Source: Fratercula arctica (Eukaryota; Chordata; Aves; Charadriiformes; Alcidae). Taken from it: a stretch of 64,000 bases of DNA. The position numbers and the translations under genes are program-made. Below, piece after piece: positions 46,883-60,436 of the stretch (positions within the stretch are counted from its first letter, which is position 1; the number at the start of each line of letters is the position of its first letter). The stretch covers positions 54,785,672-54,849,671 of the forward strand of contig CANTUZ010000004.1 in assembly GCA_947846985.1 (NCBI GenBank), given 5' to 3'. A model generated the notes under the pieces. It ran no database searches, was not told where the DNA came from, and was given only the letters and a program-made list of their open reading frames with translations.

Positions 46883-49800
46883 AATCCTATGCTGTTTAGA
46901 GACTGCAAAGTCATCTTCTTTTAATGTCATTTTCTAGGGAACAGCGACAGCCCTAGTAGCGCCTGCAATCCCCACCAATCATTTTATCATCAAGCTTCTC
47001 AGCATTTCTGCCCAACACCGGTATCAACTTCTGTGATTTTGCTGTGATTCGTGTGATATTCAGTGTTTTCCTCCAAATACAGACATAACGTAAGTACTTT
47101 CAAGAAGGCTGTAAAGATTCATGGTGAAGCTACGAAGTAGAGAACAAATTTTTTTGCAAACATGGACAGCTGCTCTTTTTGGAGGAATTTTTCTCTGACT
47201 GTTTTCTCAAAATGAGAAACAACTGTTGATGTATTCTTGAAAAAGGCAGCAAGAGTTGGCACCAGAAACACTATGGAAGAGCTCTTTGTTACAGTGATTA
47301 TAAGTGATATATATGATATACTCCAAAAAAAATTTGCAAGTAACATTGAATATGTAGAAAATACTTAATAATGGAAAAGCATGCAAAAATGAAATGTAAA
47401 GGGACAGTTTAAAAGGGTAAAATACTTCCAGGTGGCATAAAGACTACAGAGACACCGTACTGAAAACTCAGAAGAGAATGTGAAAGAACATGAAATAGCT
47501 GTCATAGATAAAAAGAGGAATAAAGGAGGCTATTTGAAGTAAAAATAATGAAAACACTGTCCAAATAGGTTAAATTTAGAAGAGCACAAACAGTGGCACA
47601 TTAAACAAAAAAACTTCAAGACAGACTGAAAAAACAGACCAGAGGAACAAATTGCTAAAAGCATTTACCCTAATAGTAATTTTTTCAAGTGCACCAGAAA
47701 TAAGACTACCAGTTTCTCTACAGGCCAATCGAGGACTGAGATATTAAAGCTCAATAAATATGAGTCCCTGTCTGAAAGGCCAATGAATTTTCTTCACCAA
47801 CATCCACGACAAACGAGCTTAGGGACATTCCTTTATGAGAAATTTGTCCATCGTCTCTAGTTAAGCCCTCAGTCAAACAGCTTTAGAACCAGTCATTCAA
47901 ATGAATGTTGACAAATCATCAAGACAGTGAATTTTCACCCAAGGGCTCTAAGAAAATTGAAATATATAATTTCTGCACAGCTGAATGGAGTATGTAACTT
48001 ACTGTTGAAACTGTCTTGGCACCAAGGAATGGAAGACAGCAAATCTGATGGCTTTTTTTTTTTTTCTATTTTTGATAAGGGCTTCCAAAGAGATCCAGGG
48101 GACTACCGTGAGAGTAACTGAATCCAACAAAGTCTTGAACTGTCTTAGGGTCTGACCTACTGGCCCATATGAGACTAAGGCATTTGTAGGCATCAACAGA
48201 AAAGGCTACAGCGCTTGGAAACTCATCTTGCAAACTGTGGTTTGGAAATCCGTGCAAATGGCTAAATAGTGGAGTGAGACAAATTTTGGCCCTGTGGAGA
48301 TCTGAGAAATCATTGCATTTGTCTAAGACACGCAAGTGATTTCACCCTGAATTCATTTAATATTTACCGGGTTCATAAAAAGCTGAAAAAGAAGGCATTT
48401 ACTGTACTGCTAAAATTAATGGGGAAATACAAAGTCTCAATAACAGCATAAAGCAGGAAAACACCAATTATTTTTTTTCAAGCCACTCAAACTGGCACAA
48501 AGGCAGCATGTAAGGAGGACAGTGGGAAAGGAGAGAATTGAAACCCATGCTGAGTTCAAAAGGTACCACTGACCAGCCTTGAACTTCTCACTCTTTACAG
48601 AGGTAGTTTCTGTTGTTGATTTCCATTTATTTTCTTTTATCCTGTCCCTACTCCCCAGGTCGATTATTGAACCATAATTAGATTTTGGGGGGTTGGAAGT
48701 GCTGAAGAAATACATTGTTTTAGGCGTGCCTCACTGTATTCTCTTTTCAGATATTTTCTGTTTCCATATCTAGATTCACTACCCATATTTGTCAAAATAA
48801 ACAATAGGTTATTAACCTGATGATCCAGTAAAAATTTAACTGTTATTTAAATGTTTAATAATTTATCAATCACTTTATTCAGTGATTAAAATTGTGTTAA
48901 ATACTTCACTATAAGGGGCTATAATGGGCATGCTAACACCTACTGACTGCTGTGCTCTGGGGGCTGGGGAATTGGACTAAGAATCAGGAGATGCTGATAC
49001 TGTTTCTACCTCTGCCACCTTTTGGGCAAATTACAGCCCTTTTCTGTGCCTCAACTTCTCTCTTGATAAGTGGAAACAACGTAGCGGGGTGAAGCTAAAG
49101 GGAGAATTATATTTGCCCAGAAATCTCACATGGTTTGGAGCTAGTCATAAACCTGAGCTGGATAAGTTGTGGCTAAGAAATAGAAACAAAAAGTACATCA
49201 AAGCCATGCCTGGAGGAGATTTTTTTTTTAGATAAACTGGTGACAGAGCATGTATAGGCTCGTACTTGCAGCTCTTGATTGGGCAAAGGATGCAATGGGC
49301 AGGAACGTGCCAAGCAACGTGGGACTTTGCTTGTAGTTGCACATCGGATGTTGAGGCAGCTGCTGCCGAGAATGATGGAGGCTGAGAGCTTTGTGCCTCT
49401 AAGTGCTCTGTGCCTCGCAGGCCTGAATAAAAAGCGGAATTAGAGTCTGGTGTCTGTGGTGATTAAGAAAAGAAGGTAGCATATGTAATCAAGGAAAATG
49501 TAATTATACTACATATGTAATTATGCACATATGCACTATTGAATATATAAAAGTACAAAAGTAAAGAGAGCAGACTAGCTAAAAGCTAGCATGGAAAATA
49601 AAATACTGAAGCAAAAAAGACTGCTACAACTATGGCAGGCCAGAGTGAAAATCACAACTAACTAATGAAATCCAGCAGCAAACTTGGGGACCACCAGGGA
49701 AGAGCTTACAGCTCAGCTTTGTTCACTAGATGAAGAAAAATATTGAAACTTTGTCTTTAGGCTGCTTAGTAGGATAAGTTCAATGAAAAAGGATAAAAAG

Positions 49801-52800
49801 TTGCAGATTCAACACGACTGTCAAATTTTCAGATTTGCTAAGAGACTAAGGCCTCCTCCCAAGCCATTGCAGTTTCAGCAAAAATAAAATAAGGCAATTG
49901 GTCTGTATTTCAGTATAGCTCCAAACTGCAAATAGGCTCAGGTCAAGACCTAAACAAATCTCACCAGAGCAGCTGTGTCTGAACAAGCAGTCTCTTCAGC
50001 TAAAATGTTAGGACCGTTACAGAAGTGAAATTTATTCGTGCATTCTTGATTCCTTGGTGCCAGAGCTGGAGCACTTTTCCGTCAGATCTCCTCAGGTTCT
50101 CAAAAACATGGGTACCTCGACACGGTTCCTGTAATCATGGCAAAATAAACGCAGTCTGGGCCATTCTGTTTAAAAATGGCACTAGTGCAATAAATCATTT
50201 GTAGGAAACTGCTTTCCAGTGAATGACTTATCTTGCCTTTAAGCTGATGCAGCTACAGGCTGTGATAACTTGATAAAGGCTCAGGGAGAATGAATGGCTT
50301 GATGGGGACTTAGTTGTGGATCTGAACCAGGTAGGTGTTCCTCTTGCTGAATGCTATTGACTGAGAATAAATGGTAAAATGGCCAGCTGCAGATGAAAAA
50401 AGTGAACAAGTTGTTCTAGTGGATAGTCACACGGAAAAAAAAAAAAAACCTGCAGGGAAGAGAGGATGAAAATGAGTTTGAACTGTGTCTATCACATTTA
50501 TTCTATGACAATTCTGTACAAATACGTAAGTGCTCTCAGAGGCAGTTATGCTGGAAATTAAGAGTGGTTCTGCTGAACCAAAAAAAAGAGATAAGCTGAG
50601 TTTTCCTTCCCTTCACCACCGTTCCATGCAATACTGATAGTGAGTGACACTGAGCATTGAACAACCTCCTCCTCATCAGCAAGGAAGAAAGAGGTTGTAC
50701 CAACCACAAAAACGCATCAGGAAAAGTAACAGCCTTCAGTCAAGTCTTGGGCTTCATTAGTACTTCTGGTAAAGAGAAAGTGTCTGTGTGAGGTGTGGAA
50801 AGGTTTCTAAGATTCTTGTCATCTTGATACTCAGATATTTTAGTAGAGTTCCTGCAGCATTGATTTCCAGTGCTGGATCTTGAATCAGATATTCGTCAGT
50901 GGAAGGGCATTCAAAGGACAGGGAAAAATTGTTGGTCCAAAAAAACCTATAGCGACATAGACCAGTGTCGTGAGGTTTGCAAAAGGTAGCTGCTCTGTTT
51001 GAAAGCTGTACGAGGCTGTTACGCTGCCTGTCACTCTTGTCTGTTTGTTCTGGCCAGGCAAGACCTCCGTGCACGATAACACCTTTGTGCAGCTGAGGTA
51101 CCCACCAATGGGCCAGTGTGAAACTGAAGCCTCAGGAATGCGAGATGTTTCAAACAGTGGGCACACGCTCAGCAACCATCAACAGAATTTCTACTGACAA
51201 AAAGAGAATTCAAACTAGGCAGAACTACCACTCTTCTGAGACTCCCACACGTACTAGGTCCTACAAGACACTCTTTTTATGGCAGAAAATTTGCAACTGA
51301 GCTTGCCAATGTTGCAAACCCAGTGGGTGTGGAGGAAAGAAAATGGTCTGAGTGGGCAGTGGAATTTATTTTTCCATTTCTAGATTCAGCATTTTACCTT
51401 GGCCTATTGGTATTTCAAACACTTTGCTGGACAAAAGATATGCTTTTCTTATGGTTTGGGGAAAAGGTGGGCATAATAAGACGAGCTTTAGAAACTGTAG
51501 TTTTATTACAGGAAAAATGTTCTATTCATGAAAACTTTTACATCCCTTGAAAGAAGCTCTGAGGAGTAGATAAATCTGTGTAACATTTATCCCAGTTATT
51601 CTTCACAAGGAAAGGTGTCTGAGGTCAGAACAGACCAGGCTCGTCTATGCAAGCTTTTCAAATTCATGAATCCTATGGGACAGCTCGCTAAATAGTTAGA
51701 AACCCACCTCAGTTCTATGATTTAGCAGCTACACATAAGTAATGCTGATGTCCTGTCCAGATGGCCTCGCTAGAAGGCTAATTATGAACATGTCTGAATC
51801 AGGAGAAAAAAATAACTGATTTGTCATGGGGAATGGCTGTGCTCAGAAAGGAACTATTTCAGCTACACGTCTCTGTGCATGTCACTGTGGTTTGTCTACT
51901 GGAGCACAGACACAGAAGTTACAAGGGGAATTTCAGAAAACCAACAAAGAGCCTTATGTCCAAATATCGTGTTCTTGGAATATCAGTTGACAAACATGGT
52001 GTCTCTGAAAGATAGTATTCTCTCAAAATACTGCACTAAAACCTTTTCATTCTCAATATAAAAGATGTCACAATGAAATTTTGTAAAGGAGTTAGAAAAA
52101 GCCAGAAAGTGACAGATGTAGGCATAGTTTTGTTACACAGTTCTCATAGAAAATAGAAATGTGGAAGTTATGCCATATAACTAAAATTGCTGGAGATGCT
52201 GAAGTTGTAAAACTTCCATCCAAACTGAAAATAATTTTTACAGAGTATTATAGTGCCATAAAGGTGGATTCTGTAAAGTGTGACGAGCCCTACTGTAGCA
52301 ATATCTCCCAGGGATACTTGCAGAGTTGGGAATACCCAGCATGTCTAGCCAAGATAGTGGTTAGTTGTAGACAGCCAACACTGGAGTGAGGCATCTTGGC
52401 ACTGAGGGCAGGCAAGGCGTCAGTTTGGTGCCCACTGCTGTTGTCTGCTATTTGATTTTAGTTTAACTTTTTGTTCAGTGTGGTAGTGATGCATCAAAAT
52501 CTGTAGACAAACAAACACAAGCAAAAAAATGCCTGGGTAAACAAATCAGACATGGTCAACATGACTGCTTCCTCAAGGTAGTGATGCTTTAACTCTTCCC
52601 ACCCCACCACTGCCTGTCCCTCAACACAACTAATTTGTCTTGATGATAACTAAGCACTGTTTTCCAAGTGGTCCAGAATTTGCTTTCTAAAGAAATGGAG
52701 ATGGTTAGTGGCTGGTTGTATCCCTCATCAGAACTGGATTCCCTGCTTGGTTACACACAAAACAAAGATGAAACTCTCAACCCAAACAATTTGATAAATT

Positions 52801-55118
52801 TGTGGTGCTCTAGAGCTCCACAAACTATATCCCCACCCATCTCCTTTATTTCCAGTCAAAACGTGTGAAAAGAAAGGGGACTTTGGAGTCTAAGTGTGGC
52901 AATAAGACTTGCTTATTTCCTCCTTGTGGAACAGGTACAAAGTATATCCCTGTGTTCCTTACATTTTGTAGTGGTTTTATGCAGAGAAACTTGTTCTGAG
53001 AAAGAACAGAAGGATTTGGACTGTGAAGACTCAAAAGGACTCACACTGTCACCTCAAAGTCCAGCATCACCCTTGGTATTGGTAACCTGGAGTGTGATAG
53101 AAAGTAGAAACAAAAAGCTGCAGGGTAGCTTGAACCGTCATGAGATGCCGTCATGAGAAGGCATATGTTTTGGTTTACCTCTCTGGCCTAAATAATGGGT
53201 GTTCAGTGGTAAGTAGGTGGTAGACAGGTGAAAGCTAACAGTGTTGGTCATATCAGCTCGTTTTCGGGATCAGCTCACCTAGCAGCCCCAAAAAGACTCT
53301 GTTCCTCTGGTTTGACACTGAAGAAGAATGTTCATGGCACCCACAGTCTCTCATGCTTTAGCCAGAAAAACAGAGTCGCTTCCCCAAGCTCACACAAAGC
53401 TTTATCTTTTGTAAAATCCCTTATTTAAGCTTTATAGGAGCTCATATATATCACTAAAAGTGCATATACTACAAAATCAGGGCAATTTTTTGGCAGTAAT
53501 ATGTAGATCCTGCAGTGTGCCCATGTCTTTTAAAAAATAATGGCTTATATGAATGTGCATCTTATATGCCACTTTGAAAACTTCCTCCATTGTTTTTCTG
53601 CCATCATTTTAACATCAGTTGCAGGCAATGATTGTAGAAATATTGATAACTGATTTTTGGGACAATAAGCAGCTTGGCTTGTCATCTGGCTGCCACTGTA
53701 GGGAATAAGAATTGAGTCTGATACACAGACACTTAATAATTTTCTGCCTGCATTTTTAAAGGTTTCTCTTATAAATTGGTTCTTGCTGTGTTCTATTTTT
53801 GTAAAAATTGAAGAAGTTGACAGTATTTTACAATTGTAAATGAATGTTACTCTTTCTCTTGTATCTCCATTATTCTGCTTACTAGTTCTCATCTGCCAGG
53901 TTTTCATTCAACTACATTTTGTAGTGAAAAGGTAAAATACAGAAGAAGAAAGAAGTGAGCAAAGCATCCTGATCAGGTTATTTTTAACTGAATAGGCGTA
54001 TTTGGGAAGAGTATTTTTACTTTTCAAAACAAAATAGCCACCAAATATATCAGAAAGGAGTGAAAATTCCTGCGTTGACTTTCTTTTTTGAAAAGTTAAC
54101 AAAAATAAGCCGATGAGCTGATCAGAAGTTCAGGAAATTTGCTTATTTTACACTTCCATCCATAAAGAAGAGGACACTAACCTTTGCTCAGTGTAAATCT
54201 TAAGCAGACATGCTAGTCAAAAAGAACAAATACAGTACTCCTGGACTGTCCACATCCTGTTGAGATCCTGTCTTGCCCTTTCATGCTCAGGTTTGCTTCC
54301 CAAGGAAAGCAGGGTGAGGAGCTGGCATATGATTAGGACACATGAGCAGTCTCTGGCCAATTTCTGCGAAATTCCCCAATTTGAAGAGAACTGCTTTGAC
54401 TTCATAGCAACATATATCAGAACTAATTGATATACTAATCCTGTTTAAGATTAGGTTACCCAGTAAACTGAACATCTGCCAAACTATTCGTCCACTTCCC
54501 ATTCCCCAGCGGTTCCCAGGAGGACTCTCATGTCAGGCAGCAAATAGAGTGCTGCATGGGAATGTAATTTCTGTATTTTAGGCATCGGGTACTTTCACAC
54601 CAGAAGGTAAAATGGCACAGGGATTGATGCCTGGAAGCTAAGTGGCACAGACTGGCTCGCGTCGTTATGGCTTAGCTCTCTCATCTTCAAGACAGAGTTG
54701 TTGTATTCCAGCTGCCTGTTAGGCAGCCTTTGGTCTATGTTAACCTCAGAAACGTGAAGGGAGTTGCTTCAGAGAGTGATTTTGGCCTGGGAAAAATTGT
54801 GCCAGAGACCAAGCTAACCATGAGCAGCATGGAAGATTGCTGATATTCTGCCTTTAAAAAATAGGCAGAAAACAGCAATGAAGGTGACAAGTGCAGAATA
54901 AGGGGAAAAAAAGAAAATGAAAATGGAAGAAGGAGAGTTAAACACCTGAAAAATGAGGAAGGATTCAAAAGAATGCCAACTGTGGAGATTTAATTAATTA
55001 AACTAATGATATAGCTAATTAAAACTATCTCCAAAGACACTTTCATATACCTAATGTTCTTTTTTATTTAAAAACCCTCTACACCTAACAGAGGAGCAGT
55101 AACCATGGCAGAGTTAAA

Positions 55119-55151
55119 TAGCTTGTGCACAGCTCTTTAGCTTGTGCACAG
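55119..55151. repeat. Short tandem duplication
   Basis: The 14-base unit tagcttgtgcacag occurs at 55119-55132 and 55138-55151, a 19-base period with a short spacer (ctctt). It looks like a simple local duplication. Confidence 0.85.
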
Positions 55152-57533
55152 AGTGATCTCAGTAGTGTTTTCATGAAAACAGAAATCACTGAAAAGTGTA
55201 TGAATTTTCTAAGCATTTTCAAGTAACCAAGGCAGGCACAATCTTGCTCTGCGCTGGAGGAGGCTTGGGGCAGCCCAGGGCAGACTTTAGGACTGACTGG
55301 AGCAGACTCAACACTCATCACTCCGCAATGTCGGCGCTGAGTCACGCAACTCCAAACTGAAAATTGGGGTCTGTAATCCCAGATAATTTCCCCCTGCTCC
55401 AGAGTCTGTGTTGAGAACCAACATGTGCAGAGCCATTTTAAATGAAAGACAATGCTACCGTGTGTTTGTGTAGTAGCGGGTATGTATTTTGGGAGGCCTG
55501 GGTCCAAGTAGTCACCGCATCATATCACTAGCAAAAGTGGATGTCATGAGTCTTTAGTTCTTCCTTGATGATGTTCACACTTATAACTTGCTTTTTCTTG
55601 CCCACATGGGTAGGTACGTATGGCTCAAGTGCAGTTGCCCCACAAGTGGTGTTTGATGCCGCACAAGATGCCCTTGATTGCCTGCCACTCAGAGAGAGCA
55701 GGCAGAGGCAACAGCAGACCACGGATGACCTGTGCCTGTTGGACTGGCAGACAAGCATTTAGCTTTGCAGAAATTAACTGAGACCACAATTGTGGGATGG
55801 ATTTTATGCCAGCTAGCTATAGACAGTGGAAAGATTAGTTCAGGCTCTCTCTATAGGATACATGGAGGCACTAACATAGAATAATTAGTTCCAGTCTAAG
55901 TAATCTAATATATGTGCCACAGATTAATCTTGGGAGATACAAGTCTCTCTTCAGTGTATTAAAGGAGCTTAAACTAAATAAATTATTTTAAAATTTGTTG
56001 AAGGAATATAGTCTTGCTGCATCTCTAGAAAAATATACACCTTTCCCTTCTGAACCACAGATTCAAGTCCCCTCCTCTCTAGCAGCTGTGTAAGCTCACC
56101 ACACACTGCACTGCTTAGCAGAGCCAATTTGCTTCTGGATTAGAGCTAATTTGCACCCACACTGTTCAGGCGTGCAGAAATTGAATAGTCCCATCAGCCC
56201 GGTACATAGCACACGCCGATAAACACTGCCAAGAGCTGGGTAATGAAGTCACCGAGGAGCACGGGGGTGCGATTGCCTGTTCATCCATGCAGTCGTGCCT
56301 ATAGCGCATTCAGGCTCTGGGTCTGCCAGCAATGGCTTTTCTGCACGACTTGGGCTATATCTTGAAAAATACTTTGTCATCTAATTCCCGTTTGTTTCAG
56401 AAACCTTTGAAAATCTTGCATACACCCTTTGGGGTAGGAGTTGTTCTGCGTCTAACCAATATTTACCTCAGTCTGTCTTTGACCCCAAACGTACTCTTGG
56501 TACTGACTCTTTCAATAGAAACAATCATAAACTCAGGTCTGTTTTCCTAACGTGCTGTGACGTGTGTGTTTTGATGGCTCAGTAGATTACCATGTAATCA
56601 TTCAAATACCTCTGGTTTAACTCCATTTAAATTTAAATGACTGAGGCACAGACTAAAAGTTATGCTTTATTACAGCTGAATATGAAAAGTAAAATTTTGG
56701 AGGAAGTATCCCCACGTGGCACAGATGTCTTCTTGTACCATTGACACTCGTGACATTTACTCCCACCCTTTCCAAAAATCCTTGGGGAAATATGTTCACA
56801 CCATGGGTAATTGATTCAGGTTTATGGTTCCTACGGAGTAATTACGCTCAGTAAATGCCTGTGAATATAATTTTCTATCAACCAGCAATTTATAATCAAG
56901 CATAATGGGTTCAGGTGCACATACGGTGTGAGTGACACGTGAAATACTAGTATGTGGAAGTCAAGTGACAAATTTTACTGGATGCTGTAGCATGTGGACC
57001 TGCAATGTCTTGAAATCTCAGGTTTACCCTGGGAATTGATAAAGCAAAATAAGAGTGAAGAGATGAAGTAAATAAATGAAAACAGCAAATAATGCACAGC
57101 CATTTAAGAAAATGAAACTAAAACAACCAATTAACGCTGACATTAAAGCCACGTTCAGACTAGCAAAATAGGTGTCTCTCAGAAGTGGATTACTCTCTGT
57201 CCAAGACCAGGTGCATCGTAAAAAATACCTGTCTTGTTCAGCCACATTGTACAACATGAACTAGTTTTTCTAGTTTAGATACATCCGTAGATCCACACGT
57301 ACAAGCAACAGGAAAGCAGCTGTGAAATTTCCCAGTCATTTATTGGTTATTAGATTTTGTGCGACCATAGGAGAAAAATTTCTTTCTAGTTAGGCAGAAT
57401 CCAGATTTAAAACTACAGGCAATTGCCCATGAATAAGGATATTTCTCAGCAGTGTGGGCCAAATCTCATTCTCAAGAAAGACTCTGATTTCCAAGCCTGC
57501 CTTGGGTGTGTACCCTGAAGGACGCAGGCTCAC

Positions 57534-57604
57534 CCTTTTGCAAAGCTGTCAGCAGACGGATAGATTGCAGGAGTTGCTGTGAAATATTCTCGTCCTTTAT
57601 TCTT
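57534..57604 (-). other. Candidate coding exon, minus strand
   Basis: Read on the minus strand, the interval follows ccttgaaactttcaccag and precedes a strong donor, AAAGG|gtgagc. In the phase with one leading base it is open for 23 codons, reading RIKDENISQQLLQSIRLL and ending ALQK, a helix-like peptide. A nearer AG at the end of tatttcacag is an alternative acceptor in the same frame. The start phase agrees with the 62787-62823 candidate. Support is limited to these signals. Confidence 0.2.
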
Positions 57605-58601
57605 CTGGTGAAAGTTTCAAGGTAAAGTGATCCTTCGGGTCAAGTCCAAGGGGAGAAGGACAATTCTTCGTCCGCATCTAGAGTCAGAGCTACTTTACTG
57701 GAAACATTTGGTCAATGACTACCATCTCCACTGAGACCCTGGACCTCAGGGCAGGACGATTTTATAGAGGAGCTGGAGTGAAGAGACCTGTTAACAGACA
57801 GCAGACCACAGCAACAAGCATAATTTTGCTAACAGACTGAAAATTTAAGGACAAATAATAGCCTGGTGCCTGTGAAATGCCTGCTGCCTTTGCAGTGATG
57901 GTGGTGCAGGTGTACAGTCAGTAGTTTAAAAATTAAGGTATGTGGAAAGCCAGTCCAGCTCTGTCTGATTACTGGGACTTGACAATAATTCTCAGACTGG
58001 AATAAGAATCTGGGAGGAGGTTGGTTCAGCTCTACCTTTCTCCTATTCCCACAGCCACAGGCTTCCAGGAATCAGAGCCTGTGAGTTCCCAAGGAGCAGC
58101 CGCATCCTGCACTGACCTCTCTGCTGGCTCATCCCTCTCCACCTGTTCCTCATGGAAGATTTCTCTGACAAAGTCCAAAACCTAGATTCACAAGAAGTCT
58201 ACTTAACCCTGCATCTCTCTCACTCCCTGAAGGATGGACCCCCTGCCAAAGGAGACCTAGCTGGTAGTTCACTTGTGATCACACGGCGTAGTTCTCAGCC
58301 TTTAGCTAATCACCAGTCCTCCTTACACAATGCAATGGGAAGGTGGGTGCCTAACACAGGGATCCATGGAAACCACCATATTGAAGACCGAGCCATCTAG
58401 GCTAGTCACTAAGGTGCACCCACAACAGGAGCATGTGGATGGGACACAGGGAAATTATCTCTAGATGGGTTTCACAATCCTGAGGGCTTCCCAGGGCTGG
58501 GTGCCTGATGTCCCCTGAAACACAGCAAGGGACAATCTGAATCTTAACTAAATCTCGTACTGCCCTAAATATGCTTTATTTTCCCTATTTCCAAAAAGGA
58601 A

Positions 58602-58619
58602 ATATATATATATATATAT
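58602..58619. repeat. AT dinucleotide microsatellite
   Basis: Nine AT units, followed by a degenerate TA/CA-rich stretch (tgtacacgcacacatatatg). Confidence 0.92.
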
Positions 58620-60412
58620 GTACTTGCATATGTACACGCACACATATATGTACATTTTACTGTGCAACCCTTGTGCTATTATGAAGATGGAGACCTTATA
58701 AGCACTGAGAAAGCATAAAGGCACATACCAAGCCATTTCATCTAACACAGATTCCAGCCTCTCATAGTGGTCCATTTCAGATACTAGTGGACACTGTCAA
58801 AGAACAAGCCAAATGGAGGCAAATGTCTACTGTGACGTATCCTCCTCTCTTCTGACATTTCTGGACTCCCCAAACCGACGAGTGCATCGGAGGTCTCATG
58901 TCTTATGGACCTTGATGTCTCTTTCTCCATGAATTTCTCTAATCCTTTTCTGAATCTTTTCGTATGCTTAGCATACAGGGCAGCACTTGGCCATGTGCTG
59001 TATTGCACAGAAAAGTATCGTTTGTTTTCTTTTAAACCTGCAGCCCCATAGCTTTGTGACCTTGAGTTACCAGAAAAAGTGAATAATCATTGCTTAGTCA
59101 TCTTCTCAATAAGTTTCATATTATTATTTAGCCCGTTTCTGTCTTTTCAGTTGCCACTTCTCTGAGTTTAAACTAGTTCAAGTCTATGAAATCCCTCAAC
59201 GTGAGCCATGCTACACCTCTGCTCAACCCTGTTTTTCTTTTTTTTGTAACCATTGACAGTGTTCGGTATCTTTTTTGAGATAAGGAAGCAGAACTGTAGA
59301 CAGAATGGAAGATGCAGGTGTATATATATGAACATATATCTATACACACACAATGATATCCTCATGTTCATTTCTTTATAGCTTCCTTTGCAATTTTGAG
59401 CATATTAACACCTTTTAGTTGTCCACTAAGCGTTGTGCTATCCGCAATCTTTTCAAAATCTCTGTCCTTCATAACTGAAGCTAATTTAGAGTCTATTGTC
59501 CTAAAGATAAAGTTTAGATTATTTTATTCCTAATGTATTTACATTTATCAGTACTGAATTTCAGCTGCCATTTTTTATTACCCTGCAACTCAAAACCATG
59601 ACTATCATTATCTACTGCAGCTCTTTGCGGTCAGATTTCATTTTGACTCCTCTGGTATCAGAAGTGGACTTCATCACCTCACCATTCACCTCCCTTTCCA
59701 ACTCATTTATGAATATATTCAACAGATGCACAAGGTGCCATAATGACTGGCAATAATCGTGTTACATCATTACTGGCTTGTTTCTGCATTGCTTCAGCAA
59801 CTGGCCCCAAAATGCTTTCCTAAAACAGGATGAGGAGTTCAGTCCTCATGACTCATTCTTAATTTATGGAGACTTGTAACAAGTGAGAATTTATGCTAAT
59901 TTAGGACATGAAGAGAAATGAATAGAAATCATGAAGGTAATCCCTTATGGACACTGAACAGTCACGACCTGTTATGCAGCCTTCATTTATCATAGATATG
60001 ATTTATCCCGTGTAACCTATTAAAAATAGATATATATATGTTATATGGTGGTCAGAATCGTACAGTTTTGGTTCCTCTCGAAAGTCTGAGATGTGTGAAT
60101 TAAGATATTTTTCTTTTCTCTGCCTGTGACTTGACTTTTGGTTAGTCTTTATGAGGTGTATTTGTGTTAAATTTTCTGTAAATGGAAAAGAATTGCAGTG
60201 TTGAGGATCTGCATCTGTTAGCCCGGTCCTTCCGGGACCACATTTCAGCACAGAAAATGCTCTGATATATGCATTCCCACACAAACTTTCATTCCCAAAG
60301 TTGGATGTCCATTTGGTGAAGTGTAGCCACTGCAATGATATGGTTACTTGCTTGGGAAAACTTTGACCATTTTTCCTGGAAGGCTTTGAAAATGAGGTTC
60401 CAGTCATTAGCC

Positions 60413-60436
60413 TTTTTTTTTTTTTTTTTTTTTTTT
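60413..60436. repeat. Poly-T run (24)
   Basis: Twenty-four consecutive T; no adjoining element was recognised on either strand. Confidence 0.92.

Larger units (their letters stand above)
46137..57533. other. Gene-poor stretch
   Basis: No named gene or transposon was recognised. Noted items are an AAC microsatellite (46863-46882), an A14 run (50435-50448), a tandem duplication (55119-55151) and a short ORF at 55568-55762. Longer ORFs at 55085-55507 (minus) and 46287-46511 (minus) have no convincing exon signals on both sides. Confidence 0.45.

Noticed and set aside
55085..55507. Minus-strand ORF of 140 codons with an acceptor-like cttctcaacacag-type site inside
   Set aside because: The only donor available (CCTTG|gttact) is poor, and the frame does not connect to a neighbouring candidate.
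60003..60407. Minus-strand ORF of 134 codons
   Set aside because: No promoter or splice context and no recognisable motif.
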